This document shows, piece by piece, positions 56,996-64,000 of a DNA stretch of 64,000 nucleotides (positions within the stretch are counted from its first letter, which is position 1; each line of letters begins with the position of its first letter). The position numbers were made by a program, and so were the translations under genes. The stretch is taken from contig NZ_CP022347.1 in the NCBI RefSeq assembly GCF_002238335.1, forward strand, positions 1 through 64,000, written 5' to 3'. The notes under the pieces were generated by a model. The model was not told the origin of the DNA, made no database searches, and saw nothing but the letters and a program-made list of their open reading frames with translations. The stretch is from Campylobacter avium LMG 24591. Its GTDB lineage: Bacteria; Campylobacterota; Campylobacteria; Campylobacterales; Campylobacteraceae.

Positions 56996-57765
56996 TAAGG
57001 GTTGAAAACCTTAGCTTTGCTTATGAAAGGCCTATTTTAAAGGATATTAGCCTTGAGATAAAAGAGGGGGATTTTTTAGGAATTTTAGGGCCAAATGGAA
57101 GTGGCAAAAGCACCTTGCTTAAAACCATGATAAAAAGTTTAACTTACGAAAAAGGCGAAATTTACGCACTTGGTAAGGATTTAAAGGACTATTCTTTAAA
57201 AGAATACGCAAAATTAATAGGCTTTGTGCCTCAAAGCTCCCAACTTTTCGTGCCTTTAAAGGTGATTGATGTGCTTTTAATGGGAAAATACCTTGGCTTA
57301 AAACACTCCTTTTCATCGTATAGCAAGGAAGATATCGATGATATTTTGCTAAGGGCTAAGGAATTTAAGTTAGAGAATTTTTTAGATAGAAATGTTTTTT
57401 CTTTAAGTGGGGGCGAATTTCAAAGGGTTTTGCTAGCTAGGGCTTTGCTTAAAAATCCTAAAATTTTGTTTTTGGACGAGCCTACCTCTGCGCTTGATTT
57501 AAACTACGCCATAGAGCTTTTATCACTATGCGAAAGGCTTGTGAAGCAAAAAAAGCTTACAGTGATTTGTATCTTGCATGATTTAAATTTAGCTTCGCTT
57601 TTTTGTAATAAACTCATCTTGCTAAAAGACGGAGAAGTAAGGCACAAAGGCGGCGTAAAAGAGCTTTTTACAAAGGAAATTTTAAAAGAAATTTATGATT
57701 TTTCTTGTGAAATTATTTATAAAGATGATAAACCTTACATTTTAGCTTCAAAGGAGAAGATATGA
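56992..57765 (+). CDS. chuC: Heme/iron ABC transporter ATP-binding protein ChuC
   Basis: 257 residues, FepC/HmuV type. Walker A 'GPNGSGKSTLLKTM', Q-loop 'IGFVPQSSQLFVPL', signature 'LSGGEFQRVLLARAL', Walker B 'ILFLDEPTSALDL', H-switch 'CILHDLNLASLF'. Start is GTG 56992, overlapping the chuB stop; its own stop overlaps chuD (ATGA). Confidence 0.94.
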   Translation: MIRVENLSFAYERPILKDISLEIKEGDFLGILGPNGSGKSTLLKTMIKSLTYEKGEIYALGKDLKDYSLKEYAKLIGFVPQSSQLFVPLKVIDVLLMGKYLGLKHSFSSYSKEDIDDILLRAKEFKLENFLDRNVFSLSGGEFQRVLLARALLKNPKILFLDEPTSALDLNYAIELLSLCERLVKQKKLTVICILHDLNLASLFCNKLILLKDGEVRHKGGVKELFTKEILKEIYDFSCEIIYKDDKPYILASKEKI

Positions 57766-58574
57766 AAAAATTTTTTATTTTATTAATCTTAGTTGCTAGT
57801 TCTTTATTTGCAAAAGAAAGGCTTGTTGTGCTTGATCCTGCTAGTATAGAAATCATCTATATGCTAGGAAGTGGTGATGAGATAGTAGGTATTGCTTCTT
57901 TGCAGCATTCAAACATCTACCCAGAACAAGAGACAAAAAAGCTAACTTCAGTAGGTACTTTTTCAAACCCTTCACTTGAAAAAATCGTAGCCTTAAAACC
58001 TAGCCTTGTCATACTTTCATCGTATTCTACGAATTTAGAAGCAAGACTAAAACAGCTTGGTATAAAAACGCTTTTTTTAAAGGCACAAGAGCTTAAGGAC
58101 TTAGAAAAAAATGTCTATGAGATAGCAAGGTTTTTAAAGAAAGAAAAAGAAGCTAAGAAAGTGCTTGAAAATTTTAACAAAGAGCTAAACGAGCTTAAAA
58201 AAGACCCGATTGATAAAAGTGCTATATATCTTTTTGCCTCAAATCCTTTAATGGCTTTTAGTGATAATTCCTTAGTTGCTGATATACTTAGAATTTTAGG
58301 CATTAAAAATTTAACAGTTAAAAGCGAAATTCAAAGACCTATCATAAGTAGCGAATTTATACTAAAACAAGACCCTGATATGATAATACTTGGTATAACG
58401 GTTGAAGATTCAAAGGAACTTATAAAGCAAAATCAAGTCTTGCAAAATACAAAAGCTTATAAAAATGGGCATATTTTTTCTTACGATAAAACGCATTCTT
58501 TATTAAGACTTTCGCCTACTATGGTAGATAGAATTAAAGAATTTAAACAAGTTTTGAAATCAAACTTACAATAA
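57762..58574 (+). CDS. chuD: Heme/iron periplasmic binding protein ChuD
   Basis: 270 residues. Signal peptide (MKKFFILLILVASSLFA), then a class III periplasmic binding fold: 'IIYMLGSGDEIVGIASL', 'GTFSNPSLEKIVALKPSLVILSS' and the long connecting helix, ending with 'TKAYKNGHIFSYDKTHSLLRLSP'. Cargo inferred from the neighbouring hugZ. Last gene of the chu operon. Confidence 0.9.
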   Translation: MKKFFILLILVASSLFAKERLVVLDPASIEIIYMLGSGDEIVGIASLQHSNIYPEQETKKLTSVGTFSNPSLEKIVALKPSLVILSSYSTNLEARLKQLGIKTLFLKAQELKDLEKNVYEIARFLKKEKEAKKVLENFNKELNELKKDPIDKSAIYLFASNPLMAFSDNSLVADILRILGIKNLTVKSEIQRPIISSEFILKQDPDMIILGITVEDSKELIKQNQVLQNTKAYKNGHIFSYDKTHSLLRLSPTMVDRIKEFKQVLKSNLQ

Positions 58575-58637
58575 AACAAATTTGCTTGATTTTGCTTACT
58601 TACATAGATATAATTATAAAAATTCAAGGAGTTAAGT

Positions 58638-59231
58638 ATGCAAAAACAAGCACTGTTTGAGAGTAAGGACTGTTTGCTAATTTGTATTGATATACAAGAA
58701 AAGCTTTTGCCCGTGATGTATAACAAAGAAATAATTTTAAAAAATGCAAATATCTTGCTAGAAGCGGCTAGGCTTTTTAGGCTAAAAGCCCTTGTAAGCG
58801 AGCAATACCCAAAGGGTTTAGGCAACACCCACAGCAGTATAGAATTTAAGACGATATCAAAATTTGAAGATTTCGATGAGCAAGATACGCACTTGCAGTG
58901 TCTTTGTTTGGAAAAAATTTCATTTTCTATCTTTAATGATGAAAAAATTGTGAAGGTTATCAAAGAAAGTGGCTGCAAAAAGCTTATTGTATTTGGCATA
59001 GAAAGCCATGTTTGTGTTTTACAAAGTTTAATCCATGCCCTAGAACACGGATATGAACTATATGCGATAGAGGATGCCATGGGCTCTAGAAGCAAGGAAA
59101 ATCACGATAATGCGCTGTCTTTTTTAAGGCAAAAAGGGGTAAATATAATCAACACAGAAAGCTTTTTATTTGGGCTTATGATTGATGCAAAGGAGGCGAA
59201 TTTTAAAAGCATTTCAGCGCTTATAAAGTGA
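58638..59231 (+). CDS. Isochorismatase-family cysteine hydrolase
   Basis: 197 residues. Family triad visible: Asp in 'LLICIDIQEKLLPV', a Lys in the 'KALVSEQYPKGLG' region, and nucleophile Cys in 'IVFGIESHVCVLQSLIHALEHGYE', with the cis-peptide 'GIE/GIESHVC' motif. Members hydrolyse amides, nitriles or isochorismate; the substrate is unknown here. AAGGAG lies ahead of ATG. No siderophore genes nearby, so true isochorismatase activity is doubtful. Confidence 0.85.
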   Translation: MQKQALFESKDCLLICIDIQEKLLPVMYNKEIILKNANILLEAARLFRLKALVSEQYPKGLGNTHSSIEFKTISKFEDFDEQDTHLQCLCLEKISFSIFNDEKIVKVIKESGCKKLIVFGIESHVCVLQSLIHALEHGYELYAIEDAMGSRSKENHDNALSFLRQKGVNIINTESFLFGLMIDAKEANFKSISALIK

Positions 59232-59279
59232 TTTTAAGTTGCAAAAGTTTAAAATTTTACACTTCATAAAGGAGCTGTT

Positions 59280-59705
59280 ATGCCAAAAAGTTTGCTTCCA
59301 ACTTGGGACGATAAGTACCGTATAGGCAATGATATGATAGATGCGCAGCATAAAAAATTATTTGAGATAGCTTTGAGGATTGAAAAAGCTACAAATGAAA
59401 ATGTGTATCAAGATGAGATAAAAGAAATGCTAACCGAGCTTTTTAACTATATGAAAGAGCATTTTGCCTACGAAGAAAAATACATGCAAGAAATTTCGTA
59501 CCCAAATTTAGATAAGCACAAGGTTTCTCACCGCCGCATAACAGAAGATATGGTTAAGATTGTAACCACCATAAAAACAACTAATGATTTAAAAGAAAAA
59601 CTATATGTTGTAATGCAAAAATGGCTTTTAGAGCATATTTTAATGGAAGATATGGTCATAGGCGATTGGCACAAAGAACAACTTGTAAACAATCTGCCTG
59701 ATTAA
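59280..59705 (+). CDS. Bacteriohemerythrin
   Basis: 141 residues, four-helix-bundle di-iron O2-binding protein. Iron ligands visible as 'DAQHKKLFEIA' (His), 'YMKEHFAYEEKYM' (His, Glu), 'LDKHKVSHRRI' (His) and 'LEHILMEDMVIGDW' (His, Asp). Microaerophiles keep several of these for oxygen sensing or protection of Fe-S enzymes. Ends against flgE with a 4-bp convergent overlap. Confidence 0.92.
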   Translation: MPKSLLPTWDDKYRIGNDMIDAQHKKLFEIALRIEKATNENVYQDEIKEMLTELFNYMKEHFAYEEKYMQEISYPNLDKHKVSHRRITEDMVKIVTTIKTTNDLKEKLYVVMQKWLLEHILMEDMVIGDWHKEQLVNNLPD

Positions 59706-61339
59706 TTTTTCATATTAATCGCCTGTCTTATCATCTCATCGCTTGTAGTTATGCTCTTAGAGCTTGCGTCAAAGGCTTTTTGCATAACTATTAAATTCGT
59801 AAGCTCCACACTTAAATCAGCGTTTGAAGCCTCTAATTTATCCCCGACAAAGCTTGCTGTATATATCAAATTTCCCTGCTCATCGTATAAAAACGAAGCC
59901 TCGCCGCTATTTCCTGTTTGCACAAAATTTGTTCCATCAACAGAGGCTAAGCCTTGTTCGTTTATGAAGTTGTAAAGTGCTAGTTTTGCAACTGTAGCTG
60001 TTTTGCCATTTGTAAATTGTGCCACCAAAGAACCATCTTCTAAAACATCGTATTGAGAGAAAAAGCCCTCTGGTATACCATCTTGAGTATAAACTATATC
60101 TTGGTTTGCACCGCCGTCTTTTCTTATGTAAATTCCATCATATCCAGAACCGACTGTATCATTTAGGGTTGAGCCTAAATTTATATTTATGGTGTTATTG
60201 TTATTTGGATTTGTGATGGCTGTTATGGTGTTTTCTATCAAGGCTCCGGCTTGGTTAAAGACTATGCGTCCATTTGTAGCACCGCCTTGAGGATTGCCGT
60301 CCCAATCAGTTATCTGTGCACTTGCTTCAAATTCGTAATTCTCTCCAACCTGCGGCAAAACCCTTGTTAGCGTGATGATAAGCTTTGACCTTGTTCCGTC
60401 GCTATTTACTAGCTCAGCTGCTAAAGTTTGATTATCAGCCCTTTCTTGCTCGGTATATACAGAAGCACTGCTAATTTGCAAGCTATCTCTATCAAGCCCT
60501 TGTAATTCTAGCTCATTTGTTTGAAAATTTAAATTCTCGTCCAAAAGCACCTCAGCACTCGCTTTTACTCCATTTGCGTCAGTGAAATTTATTACCACCC
60601 TTTCGCCTGCCTTTGCGGAAAATACATCCTCTTGTCCCACTCTACCGCTTACTACTATCTTGCCGTTTTGCTCTGTGATAGTGAAATTCTCAGGGTCTAA
60701 CTCAACTTCTACTAATTCTGTGTTTGTATCGTAGCTTATGTTGCCCTTGAAAGATACATTATTTGTTATTTGAGGCTGATAGTATAAATTTGTAGGCACT
60801 GATAAAATGCTTTGATTAGTGGCTGCATCTAAGCTAAAATTTGCACTAGGATTATTTACAGTAAATCCTGAGCTAACAAATTCGCCGTTTATGCTACCCA
60901 TGATTTGCGACACTCTATCGCTATAAGTTATGTTTGTAAAATTTGGATTCATAGTGCCTAGCACATAATTTCCGTTACTATCTACTAGGTTGCCATTTGC
61001 GTCCCTCATAAAAGAGCCATTTCTGGTGTAATACACCCCATCTCCGCTAGTAACGCCAAAAAAGCCCTTGCCAGCTAAAGCAACATCAAATTCGCCGCCC
61101 CCGTCAATAAAAGAGCCCTGCTCAAATACCAATTTATTAGACCATTGAACAGCACCAAAACCTACTTGGGCTGGATTTGTGCCTTGAGTATTTACTGTTT
61201 TATTAAAAATGTCGCTAAATTCTGTTATGGAGTATCTAAAGCCTGGGGTATTTACATTAGAAATATTATTTGATGTTGTATCTATACCAAAGCTTTGTCC
61301 TTTAACTCCATTAATTCCATTGTAAAAAGCCGTAAACAT
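59702..61339 (-). CDS. flgE: Flagellar hook protein FlgE
   Basis: Forms the flexible hook between basal body and filament. 545 residues, the long Campylobacter type. N-terminal rod-like motif 'FYNGINGVKGQSFGIDTTSNNISNVNTPGF', 'GGGEFDVALAGKGFFGV', variable central domain rich in Asn/Thr, and the C-terminal 'LTNLIVMQKAFDASSKSITTSDEM'. 10 bp after flgD; both probably transcribed from the sigma-54 promoter at 62131-62147. Confidence 0.94.
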   Translation of the reverse strand: MFTAFYNGINGVKGQSFGIDTTSNNISNVNTPGFRYSITEFSDIFNKTVNTQGTNPAQVGFGAVQWSNKLVFEQGSFIDGGGEFDVALAGKGFFGVTSGDGVYYTRNGSFMRDANGNLVDSNGNYVLGTMNPNFTNITYSDRVSQIMGSINGEFVSSGFTVNNPSANFSLDAATNQSILSVPTNLYYQPQITNNVSFKGNISYDTNTELVEVELDPENFTITEQNGKIVVSGRVGQEDVFSAKAGERVVINFTDANGVKASAEVLLDENLNFQTNELELQGLDRDSLQISSASVYTEQERADNQTLAAELVNSDGTRSKLIITLTRVLPQVGENYEFEASAQITDWDGNPQGGATNGRIVFNQAGALIENTITAITNPNNNNTININLGSTLNDTVGSGYDGIYIRKDGGANQDIVYTQDGIPEGFFSQYDVLEDGSLVAQFTNGKTATVAKLALYNFINEQGLASVDGTNFVQTGNSGEASFLYDEQGNLIYTASFVGDKLEASNADLSVELTNLIVMQKAFDASSKSITTSDEMIRQAINMKN

Positions 61340-61349
61340 CTTAGCTCCT

Positions 61350-62099
61350 TTAAGCTGTTATTTGGGCTATCAAATCAAATTTAATTTCTTTTCCAGCAAG
61401 CACAGCATAAGGAATTCCTTCCTTAAATTTAATCGATTCTATAGGATAAGCACCAAAGGAAGAGGTTGAAGTGCCGCCATCAACATCTGTATAGCTTGCT
61501 CTTACTGTGTAATTTCCTTTTCCAACGAAATTTCCCTCATCATCGGTTCCGTCCCAAGTTATGGTATTTACACCTTGTTTTAGATCGTCCTTGCCTATTT
61601 TTATATTTTTTACCACATTGCCATTAGCGTCAAATACCTGAAAGGTAGCCCCGTCTTTGGTATCCTTTGGCAAATACATCGTTATATCGATATTTTCTGC
61701 TGAGTCTCCCATTGGCACATAGTTATCCTCTATGACAGCCATTTTGCCTAGGGCATTTAAGGCGCTTAAATTCTGTCCTGCTAGCATAACTTCAGAAAGA
61801 GTTATCATGGTATCAACCATGTTTTGCATAGCTGTGTTTGTATTTTGCTGCATTTCAAGAGCTGCAAGCTGTGATGTTTGAGTAAGCATTTTATCAGTAT
61901 CCATAGGGTCGGTTGGGTCTTGGTGCTGCATTTCTATCAAAAGTAATTTCAAGAAATCATCTTTACCAAGTATCGCATTCATAGCACCTTGTGTTGTGCT
62001 ATCTGACACACCTGTATCATTTGTGTTTGTAGTGTTTTTGGTATTAGTATTTGTTGCTGTTGCAAAATTATTGTTACTTGCTATTCCTGATACCGCCAT
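61350..62099 (-). CDS. flgD: Flagellar hook cap/assembly protein FlgD
   Basis: Caps the growing hook. 249 residues: disordered N-terminal Asn/Thr-rich stretch, 'LGKDDFLKLLLIEMQHQDPTDPMDTDKMLTQTSQLAALE' type FlgD signature at about residues 44-80, and a C-terminal FlgD Ig-like/tudor domain ('ITWDGTDDEGNFVGKGNYTVRA'). AAGGAG ahead of ATG. Followed by flgE. Confidence 0.94.
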   Translation of the reverse strand: MAVSGIASNNNFATATNTNTKNTTNTNDTGVSDSTTQGAMNAILGKDDFLKLLLIEMQHQDPTDPMDTDKMLTQTSQLAALEMQQNTNTAMQNMVDTMITLSEVMLAGQNLSALNALGKMAVIEDNYVPMGDSAENIDITMYLPKDTKDGATFQVFDANGNVVKNIKIGKDDLKQGVNTITWDGTDDEGNFVGKGNYTVRASYTDVDGGTSTSSFGAYPIESIKFKEGIPYAVLAGKEIKFDLIAQITA

Positions 62100-62130
62100 A
62101 TCTTACTCCTTAAAATATTTTTTAATTAAA

Positions 62131-62147
62131 AGCAAATTTAATTCCAA
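62131..62147 (-). promoter_or_regulatory. Sigma-54 promoter of flgD-flgE
   Basis: Minus-strand TTGGAATTAAATTTGCT: GG and GC are exactly 12 bases apart (first G to G), matching the -24/-12 spacing of sigma-54 promoters (YTGGCAC-N5-TTGCW). Located between the fliK stop and flgD start. In Campylobacter hook genes belong to the RpoN class, supporting the call. Confidence 0.75.
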
Positions 62148-62149
62148 GA

Positions 62150-64000
62150 TTAAAAATACTTAGCCAAAATTAATTCCAAAGGGCTAGAACTAATGCTTTG
62201 ACTTGTGCTTTCCTCAAATTTATAAGAGTGCTTGGACTTGTGATTTTGCTCTCTTTGCTCTTTTTTTCCTTGATCGCTAAAATTCATCTCAAGCCCTGTA
62301 AAACCCATATTTACAAGTGAATTTTTAAATTCAGCTTGATTTTGGATAAATAAATTCATAGTATTTGGATTTGAGTTGAAATTTATGTGCAGGTTGTTTC
62401 CTCTTTGTATAAGAGTTATTTCAACCTCTCCTAAATTTGAAGGATTTAATGTGATGTTAAGCCTGGTAATTGGTGCTTTAAATTGCTGCATTTGCTCTTT
62501 TAAATCCTGTGAAAAATAAGAAAGAGTTTCCCTCGTACTTATGTTAGCATTGGATTTTAATTCGTTTGCGCTTACCTTGCTTAGACTGTTTAAAAGATTA
62601 TTTAGTTCGTTTGTGTTTTCGTTTTTGCTTACTGTTTGGTTGCTAGAAAGATCTTTTGTTGGTTGAGTTTCGCTGTTTTTGCTCTGTTCTTGCTTTTGTG
62701 AGTTATTTTCATTTGTATTTTGCAAATTTTGTAAAACTGTGTTTAGATTTACTGTTTTATTTTGCACTGTTTTTTGCGCCAAATTTTCTGTATTTTTGCT
62801 TTCATTAGGCAAATTTTCATCTCTTAAAGGAGTGCTTATAGTTAGGTTTTCAGCACTTTTTGTAGGATTTTTTTCTACTGTTTTATTTTGTGTATTTTCT
62901 AAATTTATTTTATTATCTTGATTTTGTTTGCTTTGTGGCTCAGTTGTTTGTTTTAAGACCTCGTTGCTTTCCAACTTACTTGTTGGCTTGCTTTCTTGGC
63001 TTTGATTTTTGCTTAAATTTTCACTTTCCTTTGTGTTATCTGTTTTTATCTCATTTTGAGCTACAAAATCTTTTTTTGGCATTTCTTTGTTTGTTATGCT
63101 GTTTGTTGTGTTTTGTGTGTTTGTCGTAGTTTGGGTTTGGGTTTGTTCTTTACTGTGCGTAAAATTTAGCTCTTTTGTATCGGTTTTTATCTCATTTGTT
63201 TTTGTGTCTTTGCTTTGTGTTGTATCAGGCTCTAAAGGGTTTAAATTTTGTTTTTTAGTCTCAAAATCAGCACTTTTGATGTTTTTATCATCCCTAACTA
63301 GCTCTTTGCTTATGATTTTTTCATCTTTTTGTGTTGGTGTTACCTTGCTAACTTCTTCTTTTATTTTAGTAACTTCCTCGTTTAAAGCTTCGATTTTTAC
63401 ATCTTTGCTCTGTGTTTTGATGTTTAAAACATCGTCATTTTCTTTGTTTGCTGTGTCTTTGCTTTCTTTTTTATCCACTTTGTTAGCAGTCTTTTCTGTG
63501 TGATTTACTGTTTTTAAAAGCTGCGTTAAAGCGTCTTTGTTTTTACTATCTTTTGTTATGTTTTTGTTATTTAGCAAGGAGCTTAGTATGGAGGATTGGG
63601 TGTTATCCTTTTTTTCTACCTTATCTAGTATATTTGAAATTTTATTATTTAAAAAGTCTTTAAACACGCTTTCTACCGAGCTTGTAAAGAAATTTGCCTT
63701 ATCTAAATTTGGAAAGGTGTTTTTTAAATCAAGCAACCTATCTACCTTTATCTTAGAGACATTTAAATTTAAATCATTTGCTATCTTAAAAAGCTCATCT
63801 AGGCTTTTAGCGTCTTTTAAGGCATTAAGATTGCTTTGGGTTTTAATTAGCTCTTGGCTTTGGTTTGAGAGGTTTGCAAGCTTTACATCAAAGCTTTTGA
63901 TTTGTAATTTTTCTAAAATTCCCAAAACTTCCATAAAGCTTAAGGATTCAAAAATCGACATTTTCTCATCTTGCTCTAAGCCCGCACTTAACAAAGGCGA
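62150..64000 (-). CDS. fliK: Flagellar hook-length control protein FliK (5' end beyond window)
   Basis: At least 616 residues; the frame is open to the window edge, so the true start lies past 64000, and the TTG at 63994 is not a convincing start. N-terminal 'GLEQDEKMSIFESLSFMEVL', a long low-complexity Lys/Asn/Thr/Gln/Glu-rich middle (about residues 150-480) suited to measuring hook length, and a C-terminal Flg_hook domain ('ITRLNITLNPSNLGEVEITL', 'NLHINFNSN'). FliK ends hook growth and switches export specificity. Precedes flgD and flgE. Confidence 0.88.
   Translation of the reverse strand, partial: SPLLSAGLEQDEKMSIFESLSFMEVLGILEKLQIKSFDVKLANLSNQSQELIKTQSNLNALKDAKSLDELFKIANDLNLNVSKIKVDRLLDLKNTFPNLDKANFFTSSVESVFKDFLNNKISNILDKVEKKDNTQSSILSSLLNNKNITKDSKNKDALTQLLKTVNHTEKTANKVDKKESKDTANKENDDVLNIKTQSKDVKIEALNEEVTKIKEEVSKVTPTQKDEKIISKELVRDDKNIKSADFETKKQNLNPLEPDTTQSKDTKTNEIKTDTKELNFTHSKEQTQTQTTTNTQNTTNSITNKEMPKKDFVAQNEIKTDNTKESENLSKNQSQESKPTSKLESNEVLKQTTEPQSKQNQDNKINLENTQNKTVEKNPTKSAENLTISTPLRDENLPNESKNTENLAQKTVQNKTVNLNTVLQNLQNTNENNSQKQEQSKNSETQPTKDLSSNQTVSKNENTNELNNLLNSLSKVSANELKSNANISTRETLSYFSQDLKEQMQQFKAPITRLNITLNPSNLGEVEITLIQRGNNLHINFNSNPNTMNLFIQNQAEFKNSLVNMGFTGLEMNFSDQGKKEQREQNHKSKHSYKFEESTSQSISSSPLELILAKYF

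Noticed and set aside
62679-63503. Long hydrophobic plus-strand frames opposite fliK (Phe/Leu/Cys/Val-rich)
   Set aside because: They mirror the Lys/Asn/Glu-rich middle of FliK; the apparent membrane character is an artefact of reading AAA/GAA codons in complement.

Overview
The window is AT-rich DNA from an epsilonproteobacterium (Campylobacterota), almost certainly a Campylobacter of the thermotolerant group. It opens at the first base of dnaA, followed by dnaN and gyrB. It then carries several gene blocks whose order I recall from C. jejuni: terC-purN-nnr-rmuC-comM-def-clpP-tig with folE-fliI; rluA-type synthase/purB/nrdA; sdaA-sdaC; hugZ with chuA-D; and fliK-flgD-flgE. Homopolymeric G tracts of 9-10 bases, a typical Campylobacter contingency signature, occur in two loci. 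I cannot name the species from sequence alone. Statements about C. jejuni or Helicobacter come from memory, not from a search.

Layout. 0-5 kb: replication genes and two tRNAs. 5-17.5 kb: core metabolism, proteostasis and flagellar ATPase. 17.5-20.8 kb: a frameshifted phage-nuclease-like gene, an autotransporter and a fragment of a glutamine amidotransferase. 20.8-24.6 kb: MerR regulator, divergent Tat-exported aldo/keto reductase, FAD amino-acid-oxidase-like enzyme and RidA. 24.7-29.4 kb: pseudouridine synthase, purB, nrdA. 29.4-34 kb: mdaB, a Tat-exported zinc alcohol dehydrogenase, a phase-variable glycosyltransferase and a periplasmic cupin. 34-38.2 kb: a two-gene BcgI-like restriction-modification locus. 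38.3-45.1 kb: a second MerR regulator with a Tat-exported hydrolase, then a gene graveyard (cyclophilin-like, Rrf2, cupin and autotransporter remnants) around an intact zupT. 45.3-50.8 kb: ABC-F protein, small proteins, a flavodoxin-fold reductase and serine catabolism. 50.9-58.6 kb: iron/heme acquisition with two tandem TonB receptors. 58.6-64 kb: isochorismatase-like hydrolase, hemerythrin, flgE, flgD and part of fliK.

Two systems stand out. First, the restriction-modification locus pairs a nuclease-methylase fusion with a specificity protein made of three target-recognition units. A poly-G tract sits at each of the two unit junctions. Slippage would give proteins with one, two or three recognition units, that is, a three-state specificity switch rather than ON/OFF. 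Second, four promoters up to 13 kb apart share a near-identical element with the 19-bp -35/-10 spacer typical of MerR-activated promoters. They precede the MerR gene itself, the aldo/keto reductase, the alcohol dehydrogenase-mdaB operon and the cupin. This defines a local regulon of largely exported redox enzymes. A paralogous MerR gene at 40 kb has a related but distinct promoter set with its own exported hydrolase.
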